A DNA stretch of 64,000 bases from Ustulina deusta. Lineage: Eukaryota; Ascomycota; Sordariomycetes; Xylariales; Xylariaceae. Position 1 is the stretch's first letter. Each line of letters opens with the position of its first letter. Where the stretch lies: positions 3,224,001-3,288,000 of the forward strand of contig JAJNNX010000001.1 of NCBI GenBank assembly GCA_023159155.1. The letters run 5' to 3'. The position numbers and the translations under genes were made by a program. A model generated the notes under the pieces. The model saw nothing but the letters and a program-made list of their open reading frames with translations, made no database searches and was not told the origin of the DNA. This document shows, piece by piece, positions 35,133 through 47,182 of this stretch.

Positions 35133-38100
35133 TTACAAGGCCCACTCATGCACATCGTCATCCGGGCCGATGAAGGGCTCGTCGATTCTCTTGATTGCGT
35201 AGTCGCTACACAGGATACTATAGGGTTTCTATTAGTACATACTCTTTTTCAGGAGTCTGAGACGATCCTTGATGGGAATCACGGTCATAGCCGGGAAAGA
35301 GAAGCACTCACCATGCAGAAGCCACGAGGGCATCGAGCTCCGCGACCATGGCATCTTTCTGGGTACCACTGACGAGACCCTTGCTGATCGAGACCTGGCA
35401 CTCTTTAATGCGGCGGCTTTTACTCACACCGGCCTGCTCGAGCACCTTACGACCTAGACAGTCGGAATGGAATGCGTGCTGACAAGGGAAGACGAAGAAC
35501 TGCCGGCTGAGAAGGGGTAGACTGCATACATAGCACTTCTCGCCAGGTTCGACAATAGCGTATCGGTGATCAAGGGCCGCAATATCTATTTTTATATTGG
35601 CCGCCGTTTGAGAACTCTCATCCATCTCTTTCTTCAACGCATCGATATTATGCGAATAATCCTCCAAAGCAGCACAGATCTCCTCCTTAAAGTCGTCGAT
35701 CACAACGAAGTCCGGGAAAAAGGGTATTAAGTCTTCGATCTTCAATAGGTCGCATCGTTTGAGGAACTCGATAGCTGTTTTGATCCCGTTTGACTGAGAT
35801 ATTACCTTCCGTGCCACGGCAAGCCAAAGCTTCTTCCTTAATGGCGGGTCTGATGTAGGACGATCTGCGATGATCGATGCATACTCAATCTCATTATGAG
35901 AGAGAGCAAGATCTACGGCCTGAATATATTGTCCCATATTGGTGTAGATATGGACACAAGATAGAGTTCGCTTATGCTGTATACACAAGCGAAGTGCGAA
36001 GTCAGGGTCGAAGTTAGGCTCATCGCCTTGTGACTGGAGATATGCAAGCAGTCCTGACTCTGCCTTGGATTCGTGAGAGGCGTATATAGAAACGAGGGTG
36101 TTGTGTACGGCAGCATCTGTGGATTGAAGTTGGTTAATGACGTATTGAAGATACCGAAGAGCTTGATTTTGTGGTAATGTCCCGCTGAAGTTTCGATTGT
36201 AATCTAGTAGAGCGGGAATAATCTTTCGAGGCTCTAGTTTTGCATGCCGCATGAGAATTTCCACAAGCTCGTGGGCTGCATGCGTCATGAGCACACTGCT
36301 ATACCGATAGAAGACGTCTGGATCTGTCTGTTTCTTGAGCACATTCAAAGCTTCCGTCCATCTTTCTCTTTGCACCCAGTAAGAAAGCTCATAGTTATAG
36401 TCGTTGATGGAGTTTGCGAAGAACAGCAGCTCGTCCTCTCGAGCGTGGCTGCTAATAACGTCGTATACTGTCTTGCGATCCAGGTCAGATTTGTGCTTCT
36501 CAACAAAGTTGTGGAACTCTTCTCGGACTGCGCTAAGCTGTTGCTGGGACTGAGCCGTGTGCCCATCCCCAGCTGCCTCTGCCTCTACTGCGATAGTGTC
36601 TTCCAGTGAATTGAGTTTAGCCATAAACACCTCTACCAGCCACGTAGCCATCATCATCCTCTGCATGATATTTGACTTCTTGTATGTCGTGAGTTTTGTA
36701 AGTAGGTATTTTCTGAGTGCATCGGTTTGGCCGTTGTCGATAAAAGACAAGGCAACGTCTTCAAATGGTTTGCTGCTTTTGCCATAAATGCCTGCAGCTT
36801 CAATGAAGAGTCCCTTTTCGGCCAGATAATCCCCTGAAGCTGTTGCCACTGCATCTTTTTGTGCAAGGGTATGAGCATACTGCAAGGCAGTGTCGAATTG
36901 CTGCCGCTGCAACATGATCTGCCAGATATCACGGTCTTCATCCCTCACTACGATTTCGAATATGTCTTGGGAGGTGAACAACCAAAATGTGTTCTTCTGC
37001 TGGTCGATATAGAGACCTAATGCCTTCTGCCCCGGTTTGAGAATCATCTGGTCGTATACTAGAGATCCTGTAAGCCGATTTACCGCTACAATACGGCCAC
37101 TGACCAAGCTGACTATGTGCCACTGTGTCAACACTACTGCGTCGATAAACTCTGTGGAGCTTTTGTGTCTTCCCGAAAGGTCAGCTGATACGACCTGGGC
37201 CCTTGGAAGCATCTTTGCTTCGGAATAGACTTTGTTTCCCAAGTCATTGCCGGTTGAAGATGTGAGGAGCTTTCCATGATAAATCCCCTGAGTGGATAGC
37301 CAAGCAAAAGCTCGATCATGCGCTGTGTCCTCGTATGAAGCGGAATCTGGGGGATCCGGAGACATAGCGAGGGCGGAAGGAGCAGTGGATGGACCCCTTG
37401 AAATCTCGTGAATGACGGGTTGTTCGGTATCGAATAATTTGGTGTAAATAGATCCGCTGCCTTCATGACCACTCCGCCCAACACGGCCGACAAGGTGGAA
37501 GAGTCTACTCTGTGTGGATATAACAATCCTCCTGATATCGGCCTTGCCGTTCATGTTATCAACCCATAGCCCTGTGATGGGCCCGTCGGGGAGTTTGTGG
37601 AGCGCCTTCAAATACTTCTCTTCCTTACGGTAGAACTCGGCGGACGGCTCAATAAAGGTTTCGTAGATATTCCCATCCGAGGCACCGATCAAAATCTCGC
37701 GTGTTGTCGAAGTGGGAAGGGAGGGGCTCCAAGCCACTGACTCGATCGAGACGCCGCGTAAGCGACCGAGCGGGCGTGGCTGGCGAGACTGGGTATGCAG
37801 ATAGTAGTTCTCGCCAAGCGAGGTGCAAATCAGGAGGTGCGAAGCGGTAGGGTCGAGGAACATGCGCGAGATGACGCCTACTTCGGATACGCGCTTGGGG
37901 AGGTCGATGTCTGCCTCAGCCAGTACGGTCAGCGTCTCCTGTACAAAACCGTCCAAGGGACCACCGCCTGGGCCTACCGTCTATGTCCTCGGGCCTGTTT
38001 AGATCGATGCGGAGTATGCGCCCGTTGGAAAGAGCTAGGACTAGGACATTGTTTGCTACCTGGGCAGCGACAAAGTCGGCGGCGATGGAGAACTGGAGCT

Positions 38101-38191
38101 GCACTGGCTCGATGTCGAAGATGGGCAAGCTCTCGTCGCTAAGCTGCACGCTGTTGGCGGCAGCGAAGCCGTTGTTTGCGTCGAGCGCCAT
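35133..38191 (-). CDS. VPS18: Vps18 (Pep3), class C core subunit of HOPS/CORVET
   Basis: Three exons (38191-37978, 37910-35312, 35217-35133) give 965 residues. The start MALDANNGFAAANSVQLSDE leads into a beta-propeller-like N-terminal half (VANNVLVLALSNGRILRIDL, MFLDPTASHLLICTSLGENY, REILIGASDGNIYETF). An alpha-solenoid with clathrin-type repeats follows. The C-terminal RING finger spans about residues 870-945: CYVCSLPLL, FFVFPCQHAFHSDCL and, after a 94-bp intron, CILCSDYAIK. Vps18 is a shared core subunit of the HOPS and CORVET tethering complexes at endosomes and the vacuole. The second Cys pair of the RING lies only in the small last exon, so a model ending at the in-frame stop near 35308 would lose it. 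The tail DDDVHEWAL is a typical end for this family in my recollection. Confidence 0.93.
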
Positions 38192-38793
38192 CTGGCCAGA
38201 CCATCTATGTAAGCATCATGGAATGCCGAGAGGCTTCATCAAAGACTAAGCTGTTCGGGGTCGACCCTGGTGCACATGTAAAGTCGAAAGCTCTCTATCC
38301 AAGCATGCCGATGTTGTCGGTGCTAGGCAGGTAGATAGGTACCTAGTCTAAGGTATATAGGTGCCTACCCGATGGGAGCAGCGGCGCCCTATGGGGATAT
38401 GCACATAACGAAGCAGCCTCAACCACGTGCGGTGTGCGACGTGACATCATATGCAATTCTGCCTCGAACAACACAACTGCCCCGAACCTCCAACCTGGGC
38501 AACAACCCAACTATTCCCATGAATGGATCGGGGTGGCTCATATCGTCCAAACTTAGAAGTTAGGGAGCAGACGATATTCTGAAATGATTCAAGTTATTCA
38601 CAGATTGATGTTCCTAGTCGGTTTTGATGGTCATGTAGTTTGCGTTAAATGCTGGAGAGAAAGAATCTCCCACATAAAATTATTACCAATCTACTTGCTA
38701 TGTTGGCCGCTATGGGTATATCCTGATTGCAGACGCCACCCCGCCGCCCTTGATGAAAGGTCTTCCTTCCGTGACATTAGATATGTAGATTGC
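38192..38793. other. Intergenic; Vps18 promoter side
   Basis: This stretch contains a TAGGTACCTAG-rich segment at 38330-38370. No gene is seen. Confidence 0.5.
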
Positions 38794-40620
38794 TCATAAA
38801 TGGGGTCCGCTTCCACGTGAAGCGCCGCTTGTGCCAGAGATCGTATGTTCAGCCACTGGCTCTCGAGATTGTGAGTTTGGGTTTTCTGTTATGCCTGCTA
38901 AGGTCGTGGTTGTGGCAACTGTGGGCGATGGCTTGTCCTTCATAGTATTTCGGTGTGATTCCTCGGCAGATGCTGTCGCCTCTATATTCTCACTCTCGCC
39001 CTCTTCCATCATGGTATCATCCGTTGTGGTATCTGTATGCTCATCACGATCTATACCATTACTAGCATGATCGACATCAACATTTCGCAGCCAATCTTCT
39101 GTTGTATTTCCAATACTATGTCCGGCGTCAGTGGCTAGTGAGTGTTCGTCTCTATTGACATTACTGGGGTGTTGAACCAGCTCGTGGGTAGCAGACGTGA
39201 TTGGCTGTCTCTGATCATCATCTGCTGAGAACTGACTTGGGCATCTCGGGTCGGTTGACGTTCTCTTCAGCCCGTGAGCGGGTTCCGAGTGCGCCCGGAA
39301 GCCTCCTTCACCGAATGCTATCGCACCTCCAAGCTCGCCTATGGGCGCAGTTGGCCAGCGGGCGTGATGGCCAGGTTTCCTCCCGGTCAGCACTCTAAGC
39401 TTCACTACAAAAGTCTTCGCCCTCTGGGGATCCTGAGCAAGAGTCATCATCTCTTCCCCAACCATCTCACAACCTAAACGGACGTCATCAGGGTTCCAGC
39501 CTTTGAACCTTGTAAGCAACCGCATACATGTAGGCTCCATCCCGTTCAAGCATGACAATAGCCAGAATTTCCCCGTTGAACCATCCTGTGTCTTGAGAGG
39601 TATTGAATACTCTGTGAGGTTGACGTCAACATAGCCAGCGTTGACTAATAGTCTCGGTTCCAGATGCCCAACCCCTCGCGGCCGGCCGGATAGTATGGAG
39701 GCTTCTTGAAGATCTTGCGCCAATTTGTAAAGCAATGATTCGGATTCAAAATACGCAAACAAATCTCGCAGCCCTTTTTTATCATCAAAGTCCAGTATCT
39801 CAATCCATCCACCGGGTTTCAGACACTTAAAAGCAGAATGATAGATAGCCTCCCAGTCCGCAAATGCACCGGTCATGTCGCGGAGGTGGACTAAGTCATA
39901 ATGATCGGGTGGCCGTTCCCACTCCAACTCGGCGTCGTCGATTTCCCAATAAACGTTTTGCGGTACTCGGCGCTCAAATATATTAGATATATCGGTCCCT
40001 GTGACCTCACAGTCCGGATACGTTTCAGCCATGTCGATCGCCCATTCGCCAACGGCGGTACCGATATCAAGAATCGCTGTTGGGCATTCGAGGGGGACAG
40101 TTGTCAATTCCCCATCAAAAACCTTCAAATACACTTGGTTGAGCAACTGGAGCCGTACTTGTTCGTCTTCGTCGTTTGGCATGTAGTATTGGCCACAGTA
40201 GCGTCGTCCATTCTCAACAACGTAGTCTACATCTAAATCAGTTATTGACCGGGTTGAGTCTCTATACCAAGTCAATTAGTTACACAGCCTAAGGTGATTG
40301 CCAAGCGGAAGATCTGCTGACAGTGTTTCTGCATCCTCCCACGATCTATCTACAGAACGGTATGTGATAGAGATCGTGGGAAAGTGACTCGGAGTGTATA
40401 TTGACGTGGTATCAAAGGGGTTAGACCCGTATCCATCGTCGTGGTCTATTACGGGCCCGAGAACACTTCTTGTCCTTGTGCTGAAATAATCGCTCGTGAC
40501 ATCGTCAGTTGTGGATAGGTCGGGGTCTAATTCAGGCACCGCCGATTCGGAGACAGGACGGGTCGAGGCGCTGAAGTCATCGGAGTACGAGTTGGACGAG
40601 TGCGTGGATTGCGGTGCCAT
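38794..40620 (-). CDS. LaeA-like SAM-dependent methyltransferase
   Basis: The best model has exons 40620-40343 and 40261-38794 (581 residues). The catalytic part has a SAM-binding motif I (ILDIGTAVGEWAIDMAE), an acidic post-I residue (VTGTDIS), a later block HYDLVHLRDMTGAFADWEA, and LKPGGWIEILDFD. It is preceded by VVENGRRYCGQYYMPNDEDE, as in the fungal LaeA-like family. LaeA itself regulates secondary metabolism and development; most relatives have unknown substrates. The C-terminal 180 residues are acidic and low-complexity. The two exons lie in the same frame but are separated by an in-frame TAA. I bridge it with an 81-nt intron (donor GTGGGA, branch-like CTAAT, acceptor TATAG). The donor is not typical, so a real nonsense mutation is possible. 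Confidence 0.75.
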
Positions 40621-42771
40621 GGTAGGCGTACGGTAACGGCCGAGTCTCTCGGCGAGGTACGACAAGATAGCACTACCGCTCCTTGGATCTCAAAGCAGCA
40701 GCGCTGATCCTGTATCCTTCCGATGCGCTAAACTGCCGTCGAATTCTGCGCTTTGTGCTAACTCCCATGGCGGGCAGCACGCCGTCACCGCATGAAAAAC
40801 AGCGCAACGTATCGCTTTCGTGGCGAAGAAGGTAGGCCGAGAGTGAAGGCAGTGTGAATGTAGATAGCGCAGGCGTAGCAATGTGTCGGGAGATGGCCTA
40901 AACTCGATGACTCGGGATGGCGATAGTGTCGGGAATGCCCTTGGAGTGTGGTGACTATGGCCGGCCTCTTTGTTCGAACGAAGGGGCGGTTCGCATTCAG
41001 CTCTTTGGGCTGACGATTGGTTGAGCTGGGGGCATGCTGGTGTCATAGAGTAGCCTACTATGTCGTAGTGCAGTGGTGCAAGTCCAAGTGCAAATGCAAA
41101 TGCGAGTGCAGGGTAGGGTAGCATTGCCTAAGGGCATTGCACCATGGACGGGGGAGTGACCTGCAGCTCTGTAGTGGGTAGCTTCGGTGTCCAATGGAAA
41201 ACCCTGTCTTGGGTTGTGGCATTCTGCCAAGGACCCAAGGTTGGCTAGCCAAGCTAGTGGAAGCTCAACCTGGCCCTCCATCGCTTCAAGTAGCGTACAC
41301 AGTACTCGTACACCTAGGTACCAAGGGTAATTATCTCCACTAGTGTCCAGCCTACAGGTCAGTCGTTACTTCGAATTGTTTTCTCTTGTATCGATTTTAA
41401 CAAGGGCAAAAAAATAAAAAAATAAAAAAATAAACTAGTACTAATAGAGTGGGAATGAGCTTATCGCGACAACAATGCCCTTCAGACCCTTGTACTAGGA
41501 TTCCATGACACATGAAGGAGGAAGAGCCCGGGCTCATGGTATGAAACTCTTGGGATGGCCATTTGATTGGATACCGGAACCCAGAAGCAGTCACGGTGCA
41601 GGCTCATTCCTTACTTACCTACCGACCTGGTTCCGATTGTCGCTTGGCCGACTGCCGCATATTTGAAGCTTACAACATTTAGGTCTACAGTAGTCAACTG
41701 ATAATAGGATTAACTTTTGAATATTTGTGCATTTCAAGTTGTATGAGATACCTAACACATATCAAGGCTAACCTAGTTCCCGGCACACGGTCCTTTACAC
41801 GTGTACACAAGACTTACCAGTTCCCTGCTCTACCCCTTGATTGCCCTACCTAGTGTAGCAATATGCTGTCATACCGGGAGGTAGGATAGGTACATAGGTA
41901 TTCCATGTCAAGAATTCATAGTGTACCCTACTACTATGTAGATAGCATACTAGGTGTAAAATGTCAATGCTTGCGATTGCCTAACTAGGTAGTATCTTGA
42001 TACTATCTTATAATTAGAATTGTAGTATATAAGTGGGCATCCGCGGATGTTTTCTCTGCAAGTACTTAGTATAACAATTCACATATTTAGTATTGAAACC
42101 AATGCGGGTAGGTCATTAAGGCAGCGCTTTCTGCAGCGTTACTGCAATAAGCGGCCACGTGGTCTCTAGGATCTGCGGTGCATACCAATGCCCCATAAGG
42201 GTCGTTAAGACGATCGCTATAAATTACACGGCAATTTGACGTTTTTCATTCGTGGAGTTTCAAGTTCGAGTGTGCACTACAACGCTGCTTTTACACTACA
42301 CAATAATAGATTTGTAAATCATTGGAATAGGAACGTCTTTGGGAAGGCATACTCGACTTGGTAGCTCTTGTGAGTTATCGTTTTGGTTCCAACATATTAT
42401 ATAATAGTTTGTTGACAATAGATATGATTGACATGTACATCGTTAGGGGTTATCATTTGTTTATTACAGGTAATATGGTCTATTTCGTTGATCATCCCAT
42501 GTCATAATCATTCACATAGAAATAGGGGACATAATATTAACAAGGTCATAATCGATGATGAGGTTGATGTTGGACGCTAAGTGTCTATCGTAAAGCAGGC
42601 GCCCGAGCCTTCGTCCGACTTAACATTCTCGAATATCTTGTCTAGTACTCTCCATCCCTACTGTCTCCCTCGGCCCTATTATCCCGGGTATCTTGAATGC
42701 CAACTCGTTTAGTAATACACACCAGAGACAGGTACACACGTCAGCCTCTGCAAGACGTGTGCCAGCAGCAC
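40621..42771. other. Intergenic, no gene seen
   Basis: No frame is supported. An A-rich repeat of the AAAAAAT type lies at 41408-41433, and TAGGTA words cluster at 41311-41330 and 41847-41990. Confidence 0.5.
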
Positions 42772-44150
42772 TTAGTCTGAGACCCTTCGCTTCGTGGCCG
42801 AGAGCGGCTCGTCACAAACCTCTTCTCTATCGGAATGGACTTCAGTTTCAATGACGATCGGGAAGGGACTAAGTACTTTGCTAATGTCACCCCACCATTC
42901 CTCCCCGAAACGTTTATACCACTCAACAGTGACCTTTAGACCATCGGCAAAACTTGTTTTCTGTTCCCAGCCCAGTTGACGGAGTTTGGTTCCGTCAACA
43001 GCGTAGCGATGATCGTTGAAAGGTCGGTCATGTGTATACTTGACCCATTTGCTGAACTCTGCTGGGTCATCATGCACAATTCCCATCTCTTTGAGTAGCA
43101 TTCTGCACAAATCAATGTTGGAAATTTCGTCATAGGATCCGACGTTGTAGACCTGGCCGAAGGCGCCTTTATGCAATATCGTATCAAATGCGTCGGCCGC
43201 ATCGCCAGCGAAGAGGTATCTTCGCGTGGGTCTGCCGTCACCATGCAAAACGGCGGGTCGTTTACGATTCAGCAAGCAAGTAAATTTGGGGATGATTTCT
43301 GCGAGCAAGTAAGTGAGTCTACTGGCTACAAAAACATCCTACAACCTCAAACACTTACTCTCGGGATACTGGTGGGGCCCATATACATTGTTGCTTCTGA
43401 CGATGATCACCGGGAGCTTGAAACTCTTCATGTATGAGTAAACAAGCATCTCAGCGGCGGCCTTGCTTGCGGCATATGGATTGGTTGGGGCGAGGATACT
43501 CGTTTCCAGAAGATCATCATCGCCATCTTTGACCTCCCCATAAACCTCATCGGTTGAGATATGGATGAAACGTTTGATACCAACCTTCTTTGCACTCTCT
43601 AACATGACGTGAGTGCCATACACATTAGTGTGTGTGAATCCATAAGAGTTGCCGAAGCTCAAGTCGACATGTGATTGCGCGGCAAAGTGAAAGATAGTAT
43701 CAATTTTATAACGCTCTATACAATCAAGGACCTCAGATGGGATTGTAACGTCTCCATGGTAAAAAGTAAAGTTCCGTTTGTCATTCAGCACGCGCGTGTT
43801 GTTCAACGAGGAGCAGTAATCCAACTTATCGAAGGATACAATATTGTAGGCATTTGGATAGGTCAATGCGAGGTGCCGAACCAGCCAACAAGCGCTGTGA
43901 ATCCCGTTAGTCTTGAGCGCCACAGCTGTACAGCCAAACTCACATGAAGCCGGCGCCTCCCGTGATCATGATATTCTTGATGTCAGGTAAGGGCTCGAAT
44001 TTGGTGGAGCCGATTAGAATAGGTGCGTCTTTCCACACCCCATAGTCATTGAAAAACCGACTCGATTTTTTGCGATTCGGTAATGCTAGAAATGTCACGA
44101 GTTAACCGAGGCTCGGGTCTCAGAAAATGCATTTTACGCTTACCATGCAT
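42772..44150 (-). CDS. Nucleotide-sugar 4,6-dehydratase (RmlB/UG46DH-like)
   Basis: Exons 44150-44144, 44085-43944, 43894-43359 and 43298-42772 give 403 residues. This short-chain dehydrogenase-type enzyme converts dTDP- or UDP-glucose to the 4-keto-6-deoxy sugar, the first step towards rhamnose-type sugars, in the cytosol with bound NAD. Seen: Rossmann motif ITGGAGFIA near residues 42-50 (Ala at the last position, as in eukaryotic RHM-type enzymes), DTIFHFAAQSHVD, ISTDEVYGEV, the catalytic Tyr and Lys in NPYAASKAAAEM (about 190 and 194), and NVYGPHQYPEKIIPKF followed by GDGRPTRRYL. The first coding exon is only seven bases. The UDP form is the usual fungal one by family knowledge, but the nucleotide cannot be told from the sequence. 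The 3,5-epimerase/4-reductase partner is not in this window. Confidence 0.9.
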
Positions 44151-47100
44151 CTCATTGGTGTCGTTTGTATGCGTTGAGGCTATCATGATAGGGAAGGCTT
44201 CGTCGCAAAATGGCGCCCAGATCATATGGGCCAGGAAACAATACCAGCGCCTCGTGCTTCAAATCTTGAGAGTAAATGGAAGGGTTTTAAAGCAGAATAC
44301 GCTAGTCAAAGGAACGTAGCAAGTGAAGATTCTCGTTTGGTAGGCCGATTCGCTTAGCGGAATCCCTGGGAGACGACAGATGTCCATCTGCCAATCACCC
44401 GGTCACGTTGCGGCACACAAGGGGAGACAAGACAATTCGATCTGTCTAACGTCGGTCAGGAATGAAGGAATGGACAAGTTTACGATGACATCAAGCAATG
44501 TCCTTTGTCGGTAAATCGCGAAATATGATGTAGCGATAGTCCTAGACTAGGCGGTCGAAGGTCAACGAAATGAGACCCATCAAGGGCATCTCTCCAGCTC
44601 TCGCACACAACTCAACCGCTGTGTGAGGCAAAGTCCTGCGAATGTTTGTCGATGAGCAACTCCAGACCAACCAACGAGTGACTGGTGTTCATGTAGATAG
44701 GAACTTCAAGGAGTTGATGAGGAGATTCTAAGGCAGTTGTCTGAGTCAAGATAAATGGAAAGTTAGAAAGCTTGGTCATTCGCTGTTCATTCCCTATAAC
44801 CAATCACAGTACACGTAGGAGGTGCCTACTCCAAGTTTCAGAGTACCTGAGAGAGTGCACAGGAGTCTGTAAGATTTAGTCTGCTCACAGGATTGGTCAT
44901 TAGGAAGCTCCACATCCACATAATACCTACCTCGCCTGTAGGTACCCGGTACCCTGCCCCAGAATGAGTAAGAGCCTGTTTCGCGACTACCTGTACCGAC
45001 CGAACTTCTGGGATGAGGTAACCTAGGTAGATACATTAAGTTCACATGCGGTAGCAGTAGGCGGGGAATCTAACACAGCGCACTCTTCATATTCCCGTTT
45101 CAATTCTGTAGATAAAATGCGTCTTTCTTCCATAGGGTGCAAACTTGCATTTTAGTACCTCCTCCAATATCTCAGGTGTTTGAAACTCACAGGTGTTCAA
45201 CACATGTAGGTACGTACGTACAGCTTGAATCCACGGTCCCACTCCATGTCGTCATTTCAAGGAGTACTGTACTTTTATAGTACTACCTAGTAGGTAGTAT
45301 AGCACCTATTTCCCTTCTCTTGGGAAATACTTTTTATACTACCTACTTACCTACTTAGTATGTACTGTTGCATACCTAATAGCCACCCCTCTATCTTCTA
45401 GATGATAGATATCGCCGCCCGCCCCCAAGACAATTAGATCACTATTGTCACGGTATAGGTAGGTATACCTAGTGTTTAGCTTTGAACCATGGAAATTTGC
45501 GACAAGACCCAACCGTGCCTTATCATACATGCTACCATCATCCTGTTGCACACTACCTTTTCGGCGATATCCAGCTACTATTGTAGAGATCACAACATTT
45601 ATGAGTGCTAGATAAGTGGCACAATACGTAGTTACACAAACAACCCCTCCTACATCTGTACAATACCTACATACAAACACTCTTATAGGCCCTACTGCTT
45701 AGGTGGTATTGTATACAGACTTATATAGGTACTAAGTCGGCAGATGGTACTACTACCTCGAACAGTGTAGAGACAGAATGATCAGCGACTCTCATTTACA
45801 GCACTAGCTAAAACAGAATGCTGGGTAGGTAAGTAGGTACACATACTTGCTACTGATACCGCTAAGCACTCCAGCGTAGGGCTTAGCTAAGATGTAGGGT
45901 AGCCTCAATCGGGGCTAAATGATAGATCTAGCAGACTGGATCTATGTCAGAGGTAGTCTAGTGTATAATAATTGGTTAATAAGCCAGGTATGTACCCATC
46001 TCTGCTAAGAAGGGCATCCATAGATTTAAATATAGTAGCACATTAAATTCTTAGAGTACGCCTTCAATTAAGACGAATCAATCAATGGTTGATATACTTC
46101 CTTTCGCTTAGATGGATCGCGTGGTTTTTAAGGTGTTACATCTAGATTCGACTAATAAGTTGCCATTCCGAAAGGTAGTTCGTTGTACTCCCTTGGAGAA
46201 TCTCTAAAAACAATCTCGTCTATGGGTTCCTGCATGTAACCCCAAGGGCACACGCATCCAACACAGATTCCTTGGCCCAGTTGTTTATCAGGCAAAGTCT
46301 GAAAGAATCGGAGGTTCCCAACCAGTACCTATCTCTCATCGACGCCACAACCGGCCCGTTCCACATGAGACACCCCATAAACATGTCTCGCGGGGAACCC
46401 CGAATCAGTCACTGCACTGCAAAATAGCGTCCGCTAAGCAGTGCCGATACTTACGCTAGTATGCGCAGCCCACCCCCGTTGGCCATAAAAAATCCCTACA
46501 TTAGCGATGGTTGTAAGCAATTTGCAATGGTTGAGTGTGCTCTGTAGGAGTTTACAATAGGTACTAGGTAACTTTAAAGGTGGCTTTTCTATACTATTAG
46601 GGTCGAGCTTTTTAATTAAAAGTTACCTCACTTTAATATATTGCTGTTATTTTTATATACCAAATAGGTTATCGGTACACCTGTAGCCCCAATGTAGGGG
46701 TTTTCATGGCTCATGTAGGCGGGTCAACATGCGGTGTTGGGAGGCAATGCCGTCATCTGCATGTCTAGTGGATCAGTGGGCGCTAGAAGTCCCCTGTATG
46801 ATCTACCTAGGTATGATCTATCTACACCTAGACTTAGACAGTTTACAGCTACACCTACGAAACGCGGCAACATTGCTTGTTACCTAAGTACACACATGAG
46901 GCGAAAAAACTGACGACTTTACCTAAGTCTTCAAGTTGACTTGGACGATAAACCTCATCCCTATATGTATTACTACCTGTATTAACATCTAGCCTAGTCT
47001 CTTCTGAAATCCTAGCGTCAAGCATCCCTTTCTTTATTGCCCGATTCCGATGCGGCTCGAGTACACTCGCCTAATAAGTCGTATGCCCCGTCGCCGTATA

Positions 47101-47182
47101 CAATCCAATACCACCACCCGGTTCTCCGTCCACGGTCAAGACGGCTCGACTTCAAGACCTCTCATGCCGCTCGTGAGCCAGT
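44151..47182. other. Long intergenic stretch, no gene seen
   Basis: These 3 kb separate two divergently transcribed genes (the dehydratase leftwards, the transporter rightwards). Open frames are short and unrecognised. TACCTA words are dense at 44930-45470 and 45820-45840. A near-perfect palindrome lies at 45281-45299 and an AT-rich patch near 46590-46670. Confidence 0.5.
45281..45299. repeat. Palindrome with one-base centre
   Basis: TACTACCTA and TAGGTAGTA are perfect reverse complements around a single G. This is another member of the TACCTA palindrome group. Confidence 0.75.
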
